From the NCBI GenBank assembly GCA_030433005.1, contig JAUILQ010000001.1, positions 124,001 through 188,000 of the forward strand: DNA of 64,000 nucleotides, read 5' to 3'. Made by a program: the position numbers and the translations under genes. Source of the DNA: Alphaproteobacteria bacterium. GTDB taxonomy: Bacteria; Pseudomonadota; Alphaproteobacteria; Kiloniellales; DSM-21159. Within the stretch, counting starts at the first letter, position 1. Each line of letters opens with the position of its first letter. The notes beneath the pieces were generated by a model that worked only from the letters and a program-made list of their open reading frames with translations, was not told where the DNA came from and ran no database searches. Of this stretch, positions 7,643-24,331 are shown piece after piece.

Positions 7643-8392
7643 ATGATTCCGGGCCTCGAGGGGGCTCCCGAACAGGACGGCAGCCTCGACGCCGGCGGTC
7701 GCCCCTCGGCGCGCGTCCGTTCCGAGCGCCTCTACGCCGCTCTGCGCGAGCGCATCTGCCTGCTCGACTACCCGCCGGGCCAGCGCCTGTCGGAGGAGGC
7801 GCTGGCCGCCGAGTTCGGCGTCAGCCGCACGCCGATCCGCCGCGCGCTCGGCCGCCTGGAGGCGGAGGGGCTGGTCGAGATCCGCCACGGCGCCGGCAGC
7901 TTCGTCACCGACAGCGAGCCGGCCGACAGCGGCCAGGTCTTCGCCCTGCGCATGGAGCTCGCGGCGCTGATCGGCCGCCTCGAGCCGCTGCCGCGCAGCG
8001 CCGAGGACCTGGCGCGCATCGAGGCGCTGATCGAGCGCTGCGACCGCCTGGCGGGCGAGCAGCGGCGGCCGGGACCGGCCGGCGACGAGGCGGCCGCGGC
8101 GCGCGCCTTCGCGCGGCTCAACATGGACTTCTTCGACGAACTCGGCCGGATGATCGGCAACCGGGCGCTGGCCGAGGTCTCGGCGCGGCTCTACTACCAG
8201 ACCAGCCGGATCTGGCTGAAGTCGGTGCCGCAGCTCAACCTCGGCGAGGAGATCGCCATCTTCCGGCGCGAGATGAGCGAGATTCTCGGTGCCCTGCAGT
8301 GCGGCGACCTGGAGGCCGTCGGCCAGATCCGCCGCCACCACATCGCCATGAGCGTCCAGCGCATGCTGCGCTACGGCGCGGACGAGGGCTGA
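7643..8392 (+). CDS. GntR-family (FCD subfamily) regulator, likely of ectoine genes
   Basis: A 249-residue protein with an N-terminal GntR winged helix (residues about 27-95; LSEEALAAEFGVSRTPIRRALGRLEAEGLV, then an HGAGSFV wing) and an all-helical FCD ligand domain (about 100-240; MDFFDELGRMIGNRAL, RRHHIAMSVQRML). The start at 7643 has AGGAG upstream; the frame is open further back but antisense to eutB. It is divergent from the ectoine operon across 169 bases, the usual arrangement for a local regulator. The regulator normally described for these clusters, EnuR, is of the MocR type with an aminotransferase-like domain, so this FCD protein is an unusual choice. Confidence 0.88.
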   Translation: MIPGLEGAPEQDGSLDAGGRPSARVRSERLYAALRERICLLDYPPGQRLSEEALAAEFGVSRTPIRRALGRLEAEGLVEIRHGAGSFVTDSEPADSGQVFALRMELAALIGRLEPLPRSAEDLARIEALIERCDRLAGEQRRPGPAGDEAAAARAFARLNMDFFDELGRMIGNRALAEVSARLYYQTSRIWLKSVPQLNLGEEIAIFRREMSEILGALQCGDLEAVGQIRRHHIAMSVQRMLRYGADEG

Positions 8393-8413
8393 CCGGCCGC
8401 CCGACCTGCCAGC

Positions 8414-8878
8414 CTACAGCAGCCCCGCATCCAGCGCCGCGGCCATCCAGGTGCCGAGCTCCTCGCACTGGCCGACGAAGGCCTCGTCGAAGGCGCCGCG
8501 GCAGATCAGCGGGTCGCGGGCCGGGCGCCAGGACAGTCCCGTGGCGATCGACTCGACGGCGCGCCGCGTGCCGGTGCCGTCCTGGCCGGCGCGCACCCAC
8601 AGGGCGTAGGGCAGGCCCTCGGTCTTCTCCAGGCAGGGATAGTAGGAGCGGTCGAAGAAGTCCTTCAGCGCGCCGCTCATGTAGCCGAGGTTCTCGGTCG
8701 TGCCCAGGATCAGCGCGTCGGCCGCCAGCACGTCGTCGGGACCGGCTTCGAGCGGCGCGACGTGGCGCGTCTCGACCGCCTCGATGTCTTCGTGGCGGGC
8801 GCCGCGCAGCACGGCCTCGAGCAGGCGGCGCGTGTTCTCTGACGGGGCGTGGGCGACGACGAGGAGCTGCTTGGCCAT
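8414..8878 (-). CDS. flavodoxin-like / NAD(P)H-dependent FMN-binding family protein
   Basis: A 154-residue flavodoxin-fold protein. The phosphate-binding loop is VVAHAPSENTRRLLEAV (residues about 7-23), and the FMN-contact segment ILGTTENLGYMSGALKDFFDR (about 57-77) is characteristic of the flavodoxin_2/FMN-reductase group. It probably binds FMN and handles electron transfer or quinone/flavin reduction in the cytoplasm; the substrate is unknown. It is convergent with the gntR-type gene and divergent from the carbonic anhydrase. Confidence 0.8.
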   Translation of the reverse strand: MAKQLLVVAHAPSENTRRLLEAVLRGARHEDIEAVETRHVAPLEAGPDDVLAADALILGTTENLGYMSGALKDFFDRSYYPCLEKTEGLPYALWVRAGQDGTGTRRAVESIATGLSWRPARDPLICRGAFDEAFVGQCEELGTWMAAALDAGLL

Positions 8879-9016
8879 GGCGGGCTCCGGCTTGGGGAGA
8901 GGAGACGCGCCATCCTGGCAGATCGGGCCGCGGCTGACAGGGGCGGCGGCCGGCTTGACCTCGGCGGTGCATCGACCGAAGGTCCGCGTTTCCCAGGACT
9001 CGGTAAGGAAATCCCC

Positions 9017-9613
9017 TTGATCGCGAAGCTGCTCGACCAGAACCGCCGCTGGGCGGCGGAGCGGGAGTCATCGGACCCCGGCTACTTCGACCGCCTGTCC
9101 GGCCAGCAGAGCCCCGAGTACCTCTGGATCGGCTGCTCGGACAGCCGGGTGCCGGCCAACGTCATCACCGGCCTCGACCCGGGCGAGGTCTTCGTCCACC
9201 GCAACATCGCCAACATCGTGCACGGCGCGGACATCAACTGCCTGTCGGTGCTGCAGTTCGCCGTCGAGAACCTGGGGGTGCGCCACATCATCATCTGCGG
9301 CCACTACGGCTGCGGCGGCATCAAAGCGGCATCCGAGGGGGCCTCGGGGTTGCTCGACTACTGGCTGCACCCGGTGCGCCGACTGGCCCGCGACGAGCGC
9401 GAGCTGCTCGAGGTCGTCGCCGACCCGGCGCACCGCCTGGACCGCCTGTGCGAGCTCAACGTCGCGCTGCAGGTCGAGACCCTGGCGCGCACGCCGATCA
9501 TCGAGGCGGCCTGGGCGCGCGGCCAGGAGCTGGCGATCCACGGCTGGTGCTACGACCTGAAGGACGGCCTGATCCGCGACCTGGAATGCGGCCGAGCCGG
9601 GCCGCGCGAGTGA
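9017..9613 (+). CDS. beta-class carbonic anhydrase
   Basis: A 198-residue beta-carbonic anhydrase that interconverts CO2 and bicarbonate using zinc. The zinc ligands are visible in GCSDSR (Cys, with the Asp-Arg dyad) and GHYGCGG (His and Cys), and FVHRNIANIV is also conserved. I chose the TTG at 9017 because AAGGAA lies seven bases upstream and the family normally begins just there (LIAKLLDQNRRWA); the frame is open to 8849 but that part has no family similarity and would overlap the divergent flavodoxin gene. The YjbQ-family gene follows after seven bases, so the two are probably co-transcribed. Confidence 0.93.
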   Translation: MIAKLLDQNRRWAAERESSDPGYFDRLSGQQSPEYLWIGCSDSRVPANVITGLDPGEVFVHRNIANIVHGADINCLSVLQFAVENLGVRHIIICGHYGCGGIKAASEGASGLLDYWLHPVRRLARDERELLEVVADPAHRLDRLCELNVALQVETLARTPIIEAAWARGQELAIHGWCYDLKDGLIRDLECGRAGPRE

Positions 9614-9620
9614 GGCCGGC

Positions 9621-10052
9621 GTGAGCGGGGCCTTGCGCCAGGCCGGCGGCGAGCTGACGGTCGAGAGCGGCGGGCGCGGCCTGACCGAGTTCACCCCGGC
9701 GGTCGCCCGCTGGGTCGCCGGGCAGGGCATGGCGAACGGCCTGCTGACCGTCTTCTGCCGCCACACCTCGGCCTCGCTGCTGATCCAGGAGAACGCCGAT
9801 CCCGACGTGCAGCGCGACCTCGAGGCCTTCTTCGAGCGGGTCGCCCCCGAGCAGCCGGGGCTCTACGTCCACGACGCCGAAGGGCCCGACGACATGCCGG
9901 CGCACATCCGCACCGCCCTGACCCAGACCCAGCTCTCGATTCCCCTGGCCGAGGGCCGCCTGGCGCTCGGCACCTGGCAGGGCCTCTACCTCTTCGAGCA
10001 CCGCCGCCGCCCGCACCGCCGGCGCATCGCGCTGCACCTGCTCGGCGCCTGA
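9621..10052 (+). CDS. YjbQ-family (UPF0047) protein
   Basis: A 143-residue protein of the secondary thiamine-phosphate synthase enzyme (YjbQ) family. The conserved segments are GLLTVFCRHTSASLLIQENADPDV, DDMPAHIRTALTQTQLSIPL and GTWQGLYLFEHRRRPHRRRI. The family has been linked to a weak thiamine-phosphate synthase activity; the true physiological role is not established. The start is GTG, seven bases after the carbonic anhydrase stop. It is convergent with the alpha-glucan operon, only 13 bases from its last stop codon. Confidence 0.9.
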   Translation: MSGALRQAGGELTVESGGRGLTEFTPAVARWVAGQGMANGLLTVFCRHTSASLLIQENADPDVQRDLEAFFERVAPEQPGLYVHDAEGPDDMPAHIRTALTQTQLSIPLAEGRLALGTWQGLYLFEHRRRPHRRRIALHLLGA

Positions 10053-10065
10053 GGAATCCGAAGCC

Positions 10066-14681
<4,616 letters not shown>

Positions 14682-14685
<4 letters not shown>

Positions 14686-16540
14686 ACCGGGCCGGCCCCG
14701 TCGGGCGCCTCGTCGAGCGAGACGACCAGCGAATGGGCCGGCAGGCGGCCGCCGGCGAGCGCCTCGGTGGCGTCGTGGGGCAGCGAGAAGAGGGTGCGGC
14801 CGGACGGCGCCGCGGCAGGCCGCTCGTCGCTCTCCAGGTTCGCATCGAGATGCAGGCGGCTGCCGTCGGCGAGGCGCCAGCTGACCGCGACCACGCCGTC
14901 GGCCTGCGCGCGGATCCGGCCGCAGTTCCCGCCGATGCCGGCCAGGCGCGGCACGATGGCCTCGCGGCGGATGGTCAGCAGGCGGCGCAGCAGCGACAGG
15001 CGCTGCTCTCCCTCCGGCGTGCGCGCGCGCGCCCAGTCGAGCTTCGAGGCCTCGAAGGTCGCCGGGTCGTTGGGGTCGGGGATGCGCGCCCGGCTCGCCG
15101 GATCGGCGAAGGCGGACCAGGCGCTGAACTCGCGGCGCCGGCCCTCGCGGACCGCCTCGGCGAGCTCGCCGTGGAAGTCGGTGAAGAAGCAGAAGGGACG
15201 GCGCTCGTCCCACTCCTCGCCCATGAACAGCAGCGGCACCGAGGGGCTGAGCAGCAGCATCGCGGTCAGCAGCTCGACGCGCTCGCGGTCGACGAGGTCG
15301 GCCAGGCGCTCGCCGAAGGCGCGGTTGCCGGTCTGGTCGTGGTTCTGCAGGAAGTCGACGAAGGCCAGCGGCGGCAGCCCGCCGCTCGGCTCGCCGCGCG
15401 GCCGGCCGCCGAAATGGGCCGAGGTCTCGCCCTGGTAGACGAAGCCCTCGGCGAGGCTGCGCGCCAGCTTCGCCCAGGGCTCGCTCGCGAAGTCCTGGTA
15501 GTAGCCCTCGCTCTCGCCGGTCGCCAGCGCGTGCACGGTGTTGTGGAAGTCGTCGTTCCACTCGGCGGTGAAAAGCGGCGCGCCGCCCTCGGCGTCGCGC
15601 CGGTGCAGGCGGGTCAGGTTGCTGCTGTCCTCGCTGGTCAGGTGGATCGGCCGCGCGCCGAAGCGCTCGCGCACCAGCCGCGCCATCTCCTCCAGGATCG
15701 GCTCCGGCGAGGGATCGTGGATCTGGTCGATGGCGTCGAAGCGCAGGCCGTCGAGCCGGAACTCCTCCAGCCAGTAGAGCACGTTCTCGCAGAAGAAGCG
15801 GCGCACCGGCTGCTTCTCGTAGGCGATGGCGCCGCCCCAGGGCGTCTCGCGCTCGGCGTGGAAGAAGTCGGGCGCGTAGAGGTGCAGGTAGTTCCCATCC
15901 GGCCCGAAGTGGTTGTAGACGACGTCGAGCAGCACCATCAGGCCGCGCGCGTGGGCGGCGTCGACCAGCGCCTTCAGGCCCTCCGGCCCGCCGTAGGCCT
16001 CGTGCGGCGCATAGAGCAGCACGCCGTCGTAGCCCCAGCCGCGCCGGCCGGAGAACTGCGCGACCGGCATCAGCTCGATGGCCGTGACGCCGAGCTCGAG
16101 CAGGTGGTCGAGCCCGGCGATGGCCGACTGGAAGGTGCCCTCGCTCGTGAAGGTGCCGACGTGCAGCTCGTAGACGACCGCCGTCTCCCAGGGCCGTCCC
16201 GCCCAGTCGGTGGTCTGCCAGTCGTAGGCAGCCGGGTCGACCAGCCGCGACAGGCCGTGAACGTCGCCCTGCTGGGCCCGGGCCGCCGGGTCGGGCACGA
16301 CCAGGCCGTCGTCGAGGCGGAAGCCGTAGCCCTCGCCGGCGGCGACCGCCTCGGTGACCAGCTCGAACCAGCCGTCGTCGCCGCGCGTCATCGGCCGGTC
16401 CGTGCCGGCGGCGTGCAGCGCGACCTGCTGCTGGGCCGGTGCCCAGAGTCGGAAGCGCCAGCGACCGTCCTGCGTCGGCTCGGCGCCCCAGGTGCGCTGC
16501 GTCGGGGTTCGCTGCCGAGCGGCGGGCTGCGGGTCGCTGC

Positions 16541-16544
<4 letters not shown>
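14682..16544 (-). CDS. treZ: malto-oligosyltrehalose trehalohydrolase TreZ
   Basis: A 620-residue GH13 enzyme that cuts trehalose from the maltooligosyl-trehalose made by TreY. It has the N-terminal E-set domain (RTWGAEPTQDGRWRFRLWAP) and the catalytic barrel. Family motifs are LDGLRFDAIDQIHD (nucleophile Asp), HLTSEDSSNLTRL (catalytic Glu) and FLQNHDQTGNRA (third Asp). YNHFGPDGNYL is the classic TreZ region I variant that separates it from GlgB and GlgX. Its ATG overlaps the glgX stop and its TGA overlaps the malQ/treY start, so translation through the three genes is probably coupled. Confidence 0.95.
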
Positions 16545-18628
<2,084 letters not shown>

Positions 18629-18642
18629 GGGAGTTGTCTGTC

Positions 18643-20865
18643 CTAGGCCGAGGGGGTCAGCATCACCGTGGCCAGCGGCGGAAGCGTCAGAGACAGCGAG
18701 GCCGGACGGCCGTGCCAGGACTGCTCGGCGGCGTTGAGGCGGCCGCCGTTGCCGACGTTGGAGCCGCCGTAGGCCTCGGCGTCGCTGTTGAAGATCTCGT
18801 CCCAGGCGCCGGCCTGCGGCACGCCGATGCGGTAGTCGTGGCGCACCAGCGGCGTGAGGTTGCAGACCACGACGACCGGCTCGGCGTCCGCGGCGCCGTT
18901 GCGCTGGTAGACGAAGACGCTGCTCTCGGCGTCGCTGGCGTCGATCCACTCGAAGCCCGCCGGGTCGCAGTCGAGCTGGTGCAGCGCCGGGCGCTCGCGG
19001 TAGAGCCGGTTGAGGTCGCGCACCGTCTTCTGCAGGCCGGCGTGCAGCGGGTCGTCGCAGAGATGCCAGTCGAGCGAGCGGTCGTGGCTCCACTCGCGCT
19101 CCTGGCCGAACTCGCCGCCCATGAACAGCAGCTTCTTGCCCGGGTGGGTCCACATGAAGCCGTAGTAGGCACGCAGGTTGGCGAACTTCTGCCAGCGGTC
19201 GCCCGGCATCTTGCCGAGCAGCGAGCCCTTGCCGTGCACCACCTCGTCGTGGCTGAGCGGCAGCACGTAGTTCTCCGAGAAGGCGTAGTGCAGGACGAAG
19301 CTCAGCTGGTCCTGGTGGTGCCGGCGGTACAGCGGATCGCGGCTGAAGTACTCCAGGCTGTCGTGCATCCAGCCCATGTTCCACTTGTAGCCGAATCCGA
19401 GGCCGCCGGAGTGCACCGGTCGGCTGACCTGCGGAAAGGCGGTCGACTCCTCGGCGATCGTGGCGACGCCCGGGTGGTCGGCGTAGGCGCGGGTGTTGAC
19501 CTCGCGCAGGAAGGCGATGGCCTCCAGGTTCTCGTTGCCGCCGTGGACGTTGGGCACCCACTCGCCGGGCTGGCGGCTGTAGTCCAGGTAGAGCATCGAG
19601 GCGACGGCGTCGACGCGCAGCGCGTCGACGTGGAAGCGGTCGAGCCAGAACAGCGCGTTGGCCTGCAGGAAGTTCGACACCTCGCGGCGGCCGAAGTTGT
19701 AGATCAGCGTGTTCCAGTCGCGGTGGAAGCCGAGCCGCGGATCCTCGTGCTCGTAGAGCGCCGTGCCGTCGAAACGGGCCAGACCGTGGGCGTCGCTCGG
19801 GAAGTGCGCCGGTACCCAGTCGATGATCACGCCCAGGCCGGCCTGGTGGCAGCGGTCGACCAGCTCGGCGAAGGCCTCGGGCGAGCCGAAGCGGCTGGTC
19901 GGCGCGAACAGGCCGATCGGCTGGTAGCCCCAGGAGCCGGTGAAGGGATGCTCGCTGACCGGCAGGAACTCGAGGTGGGTGAAGCCCATGTCGAGCGCGT
20001 AGGGGATCAGCCGGTCGCCGATCGCCCGGTAGTCGAGCAGGCTGTCGTTCTCGCCGCGCTGCCAGGAGCCGAGGTGGACCTCGTAGATCGAGATCGGCGC
20101 CGAGACGGCCTGGCGGTCCTGGCGTTCGGCCAGCCAGGCATGGTCCTGCCAGTCGTGCTCCGGCAGGCCGACGACCACCGAGGCGGTGTCGGGCGGCTGC
20201 TGCTGGTGGAACGACAGCGGGTCGGCCTTGAGCGGCAGGCGCTCGCCGTGGGCGCCGAGCAGCTCGTACTGGTAGGCCGTGCCGCGCTCCAGGCCGGGCA
20301 CGAAGAGCTCCCAGACACCGGCCTCGTAGCGACGGCGCATCGGCAGCCGCCGTCCGTCCCAGGCGTTGAACTCGCCGACCACGCTGACCCGCTGGGCGTT
20401 CGGCGCCCAGACCGCGAAGGCGACGCCCTCGACGCCCTCCAGGCTGCAGGGGTGCGCGCCGAGCCGCTCGAAGATCCGGTAGTGCCGGCCCTCGGCCATC
20501 AGGTGGCTGTCGAGCTCGCCGAGCAGCGGCGGGAAGCGGTAGGGATCCTCGATCTGCCAGGTCCGCTCGCCGGCGCGCAGCTCCAGGCGGTAGGCGAAGG
20601 GCTTCTTGCGGCGGGTCAGGGGGGCGAAGAAGAAGCCCTCCGGATGAATCCGTTCCAGCCGGCCGGCGCTCTTGCCGGTCTTGGCGTCGATCACCGAGAC
20701 CTCGGCTGCGGGCGGCAGGAAGGCCGCGACGCTGAGCGGCCGCTCGCCGCCGCCGTGCATGCCGAGCACGGCGAAGGGATCGCCGTGGCGGCCGCGGACC
20801 ACGGCCTCGACCGCGCTCTCGTCGAAAGCCGGGCCGGTTTCGGGATTCGCGGGTGTCTTGCTCAC
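18643..20865 (-). CDS. glgB: 1,4-alpha-glucan branching enzyme GlgB
   Basis: A 740-residue branching enzyme that transfers alpha-1,4 chains to 6-hydroxyl groups. An N1 domain ([12 protein letters not shown]), a CBM48 domain ([25 protein letters not shown]) and the catalytic barrel are all present. Motifs are [17 protein letters not shown] (nucleophile Asp), [11 protein letters not shown] (acid Glu) and [17 protein letters not shown] at 20865 shares GTGA with the stop of the treS fusion gene; the open frame extends far upstream, but only as a shadow of that gene. Working after GlgE, it would give the branched glucan made by the maltose-1-phosphate route. Confidence 0.96.
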   Translation of the reverse strand: MSKTPANPETGPAFDESAVEAVVRGRHGDPFAVLGMHGGGERPLSVAAFLPPAAEVSVIDAKTGKSAGRLERIHPEGFFFAPLTRRKKPFAYRLELRAGERTWQIEDPYRFPPLLGELDSHLMAEGRHYRIFERLGAHPCSLEGVEGVAFAVWAPNAQRVSVVGEFNAWDGRRLPMRRRYEAGVWELFVPGLERGTAYQYELLGAHGERLPLKADPLSFHQQQPPDTASVVVGLPEHDWQDHAWLAERQDRQAVSAPISIYEVHLGSWQRGENDSLLDYRAIGDRLIPYALDMGFTHLEFLPVSEHPFTGSWGYQPIGLFAPTSRFGSPEAFAELVDRCHQAGLGVIIDWVPAHFPSDAHGLARFDGTALYEHEDPRLGFHRDWNTLIYNFGRREVSNFLQANALFWLDRFHVDALRVDAVASMLYLDYSRQPGEWVPNVHGGNENLEAIAFLREVNTRAYADHPGVATIAEESTAFPQVSRPVHSGGLGFGYKWNMGWMHDSLEYFSRDPLYRRHHQDQLSFVLHYAFSENYVLPLSHDEVVHGKGSLLGKMPGDRWQKFANLRAYYGFMWTHPGKKLLFMGGEFGQEREWSHDRSLDWHLCDDPLHAGLQKTVRDLNRLYRERPALHQLDCDPAGFEWIDASDAESSVFVYQRNGAADAEPVVVVCNLTPLVRHDYRIGVPQAGAWDEIFNSDAEAYGGSNVGNGGRLNAAEQSWHGRPASLSLTLPPLATVMLTPSA

Positions 20866-23800
20866 GACGCGGGTCCCCCGTTCTCCAGCAGGTCGACCAG
20901 GCCGGCGAGCGGGACGCCGACCCAGGTCGGCCGGTTGGCCAGCTCGTAGCCGACCTCGTAGATCGCCTTCTGCAGGAGGAAGAGCTCGAGCAGGCCGTCG
21001 GCGAGCGTCCGGTCCTCGGGCCAGGTCTCGGCACCGGCGATGGTCTCGCGGTAGGCGGCCAGGACCTCGGCCGTCGCCCGGTCGCGCCACTGCCGCGCCT
21101 GCCGGGCGATGGCCTCGCGGTCGACCCCGGGCCGCTGGCTGTAGCGCATCGCACCCATGGCCGCGGCGTAGTCGAGCGAGCGCATCAGGCCCGCCAGGTC
21201 GCGCGCCGGCGAGGACTTCAGCCGCCGCTCGGCGAGGCTGCGCCCGGGCTCGCCCTCGAAGTCGATGACCGTGAGGTCGTCCTGCGCGACCAGGATCTGG
21301 CCAAGGTGGTAGTCGCCGTGGATGCGCGAGCGGGCGCCGGAGGGCTTCAGCCTGGCGACCGCCTTGAGGCGATCGCTGAGTCGGTCCTTGAGCGCCAGCA
21401 GGCGCCTGGCGTCGCCCTGCGCTTCCTCCGGCAGCTCGCCGCCCTTGCGCAGGCGGGCGACAAGGTCCTTCGCCTCGGCCTGCGCCTCCTTCGACCAGGC
21501 CGAGAGCTCGGCGCGGGTCAGCGGCTCGCAGGCGAAGGCCGGGTCGTCGGTCGGGCTGGCGAAGGCGCGGTGCAGCTCGGCCGTGCGCCGGCCCAGCAGG
21601 CCGCCGAGGTCGAGCGGGAAGGCGTAGTCCTCGGCCGCCGGCTCGCCCTCGGTCTCGCCCTGGTGCAGCGCCAGGTCCTCGAGGTGGCGCTCCAGGCCCT
21701 CGACGATGACGCCCCAGGCGTCGCCCTGGTTCGGCTCGAAGGCGTAGGCCGCTGCCAGGGTCGTCGGCTCGCCGCCGTCGCCGATCGTCTCGACCGAGCC
21801 GAGCAGTGCCGGGGTGTTGGGGTAGCCCGCGGTCTCGGTCAGGAAGCGGGCGACCTCGACGTCGGGCTGCTCGCCGGCGCGCAGGCGCCGATACAGCTTC
21901 ATGATCACCTGGTCGGCGAACACGATCGAGATGTTCGACTGCTCGACGCCGAGCGGCCGCGGCGCGCCGAAGTCCTCGATCGCCGACAGCCGCTCGCTGC
22001 CCAGGAAGCGAAGCTGGCCGGGCTCGCGGGGCGAGGCCGGGCGCGCGCCGGCCGACTGCATGGCGCGCAGCAGGGACTCGGCGAAGACCTCGTCGTGCGC
22101 CGCGTCGATCAGGGCGCCGACGCGCGGCCCCTTGCGGATCTTGGCCAGCGTGTAGGACAGCTTGGCGGCGCCGGCGCGCAGGTTCTCCTCGCCCCAGCGC
22201 GCAGCCAGCGGCAGGAAGTAGCGCTGGGTCTCGGCCGTGGCCTTGCCGTCGCCGACCTCGACGTCGGCGATGGCGAGCTGGTGGTCGGCGTTGTCGAGGC
22301 CGCCCAGCGCGCTCAGCGTGACGTTGCGGATCTTGCTGTCCTTGGCGGCGAACCAGCGCTGCAGCGCCAGGAAGGAAGGCAGGGTCTCGCTCTCCAGCTG
22401 GCGCTTCTCGCGGCCGGTCAGGACGCTGGCGACCTTGCCGTCGCGGCTGGTCACGGTGATGAACTCCGGCAGGGTCTCCGGCATCGCCTGGTGCCAGGAC
22501 GGCGCCGCCGCCTCGTCGGCCAGCAGGAACCAGTAGAAGCCGTAGGCGGGCAGGGTCAGCAGGTACGGCAGGTCGCCGACCGGCGGGAAGGCCGAGCCGC
22601 CGGTCAGCTCGACCGGAACGGCGCCGCGGAAGCGCGAGAGGTCGAGCTCGACCGCCTGGGCCGAGCGGCTGAGATTGGCGACGCAGAGGATCGTCTCGAC
22701 GCCGTCCCCGGACTCCGCCTCGTGCTCGCGCACGTAGGCCAGGATCTTGCGGTTGTGCGGATAGAGGAAGCCGATGGTGCCGCGTCCGAAGGCCTTGTGC
22801 TGCTTGCGCACCGAGACCATCCGGCGGGTCCAGTTGAGCAGCGAAGAGGGGTCGGCGCGCTGCGCCTCGACGTTGATCGCCTGGAAGCCGTAGACCGGGT
22901 CCTGGATGGGCGGCAGGTAGAGCTGCTGCGGGTTGGCGCGCGAGAACCCGGCGTTGCGGTCGGACGACCACTGCATCGGCGTGCGCACGCCGTCGCGGTC
23001 GCCCAGGAAGTAGTTGTCGCCCATGCCGAGCTCGTCGCCGTAGTAGAGGATCGGCGTGCCCGGCATCGACAGCAGCAGCGCGTTCATCAGCTCGATCTTG
23101 CGCCGGTCGTTCTGCATCAGCGGCGCCAGGCGCCGGCGGATGCCGAGGTTGATGCGCGCCCGCGTGTCGGCGGCGTAGGTGCGCCAGAGGTAGTCGCGCT
23201 CCTCCTCGGTGACCATCTCGAGCGTCAGCTCGTCGTGGTTGCGCAGGAAGATCGCCCACTGGCAGGGCTCGGGGATGTCCGGCGTCTGGCGGATGATGTC
23301 GGTCACCGGGTGCCGGTCCTCCTGGGCCAGCGCCATGTACATCCGCGGCATCAGCGGGAAGTGGAAGCCCATGTGGCACTCATCGCCCTCGCCGAAGTAG
23401 GGGCGGGTGTCCTCGGGCCACTGGTTGGCCTCGGCGAGCAGCATGCGGTCGGAGTACTTCTCGTCGAGGCTGGCGCGGATCTGCTTCAGGACGTCGTGGG
23501 TCTCGGGCAGGTTCTCGTTGTTCGTGCCCTCGCGCTCGACCAGGTAGGGGATGGCGTCGAGGCGCAGGCCGTCGACCCCCATGTCGAGCCACATGTGCAT
23601 GACCTTCAGCACCTCGCGCAGGACCCGCGGGTTGTCGAAGTTGAGGTCCGGCTGGTGCGAGTAGAAGCGGTGCCAGAAGAAGGCCTCGGCCTCCGGGTCC
23701 CAGGTCCAGTTCGACGTCTCGGTGTCGAGGAAGATGATCCGCGTCTCGAGGTATTTCTGGTCGGTGTCTGACCAGACATAGAAGTCGCGTTCCGGGCTGC

Positions 23801-24248
23801 CCGGCTTGGCCGTGCGCGCCTTCTGGAACCAGGGGTGCTGGTCGGAGGTGTGGTTGATGACCAGCTCGGTGATGACCCTGAGGCCCCGCTTGTGCGCCTC
23901 GGCGATGAAGGCCTTGAAGTCCTTCATCGAGCCGTAGCTCGGGTTGATCGAGCGGTAGTCGGCGATGTCGTAGCCGTCGTCGCGCAATGGCGAGGGATAG
24001 AAGGGCAGCAGCCAGATCGTGGTGACGCCGAGCTCCTGGACGTAGTCGAGGCGCTGCATCAGCCCGGCGAAGTCGCCCATGCCGTCCCCGTTGGAATCCT
24101 GGAACGCCTTGACGTGCAGCTGGTAGATGATCGCGTCCTTGTACCAGTCGGTCTGGGAGCGATCGATCTGGCCGTCGGCGCGCTCGCGCGCACTCGGGCG
24201 CTTCTTGGTCGGCCGGGGCGGCGTCTGGGCGGGAAGCGGATGGTCCAT
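20862..24248 (-). CDS. treS: trehalose synthase / maltokinase fusion (TreS-Mak)
   Basis: A 1128-residue protein. Residues about 30-580 are GH13 trehalose synthase ([20 protein letters not shown]; nucleophile D231 in [12 protein letters not shown]273 in LLAEANQW, D339 in [12 protein letters not shown]), which interconverts trehalose and maltose. Residues about 590-1128 are a maltokinase (Pep2/Mak) with the kinase-like motifs [14 protein letters not shown] and [16 protein letters not shown], which phosphorylates maltose to maltose-1-phosphate for GlgE. The fusion is a common form of this step. It lies 83 bases after glgE and overlaps glgB by four bases. The Shine-Dalgarno before the ATG is weak. 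Confidence 0.95.
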   Translation of the reverse strand: MDHPLPAQTPPRPTKKRPSARERADGQIDRSQTDWYKDAIIYQLHVKAFQDSNGDGMGDFAGLMQRLDYVQELGVTTIWLLPFYPSPLRDDGYDIADYRSINPSYGSMKDFKAFIAEAHKRGLRVITELVINHTSDQHPWFQKARTAKPGSPERDFYVWSDTDQKYLETRIIFLDTETSNWTWDPEAEAFFWHRFYSHQPDLNFDNPRVLREVLKVMHMWLDMGVDGLRLDAIPYLVEREGTNNENLPETHDVLKQIRASLDEKYSDRMLLAEANQWPEDTRPYFGEGDECHMGFHFPLMPRMYMALAQEDRHPVTDIIRQTPDIPEPCQWAIFLRNHDELTLEMVTEEERDYLWRTYAADTRARINLGIRRRLAPLMQNDRRKIELMNALLLSMPGTPILYYGDELGMGDNYFLGDRDGVRTPMQWSSDRNAGFSRANPQQLYLPPIQDPVYGFQAINVEAQRADPSSLLNWTRRMVSVRKQHKAFGRGTIGFLYPHNRKILAYVREHEAESGDGVETILCVANLSRSAQAVELDLSRFRGAVPVELTGGSAFPPVGDLPYLLTLPAYGFYWFLLADEAAAPSWHQAMPETLPEFITVTSRDGKVASVLTGREKRQLESETLPSFLALQRWFAAKDSKIRNVTLSALGGLDNADHQLAIADVEVGDGKATAETQRYFLPLAARWGEENLRAGAAKLSYTLAKIRKGPRVGALIDAAHDEVFAESLLRAMQSAGARPASPREPGQLRFLGSERLSAIEDFGAPRPLGVEQSNISIVFADQVIMKLYRRLRAGEQPDVEVARFLTETAGYPNTPALLGSVETIGDGGEPTTLAAAYAFEPNQGDAWGVIVEGLERHLEDLALHQGETEGEPAAEDYAFPLDLGGLLGRRTAELHRAFASPTDDPAFACEPLTRAELSAWSKEAQAEAKDLVARLRKGGELPEEAQGDARRLLALKDRLSDRLKAVARLKPSGARSRIHGDYHLGQILVAQDDLTVIDFEGEPGRSLAERRLKSSPARDLAGLMRSLDYAAAMGAMRYSQRPGVDREAIARQARQWRDRATAEVLAAYRETIAGAETWPEDRTLADGLLELFLLQKAIYEVGYELANRPTWVGVPLAGLVDLLENGGPAS

Positions 24249-24331
24249 GGGGACTCTCGGTTCTGGCGTTTCTTGGATCGGGCTTCGTCGGATCGGCTCT
24301 TCAGGCTGCGGCAGCCGCGGGCCGTCGCGGG

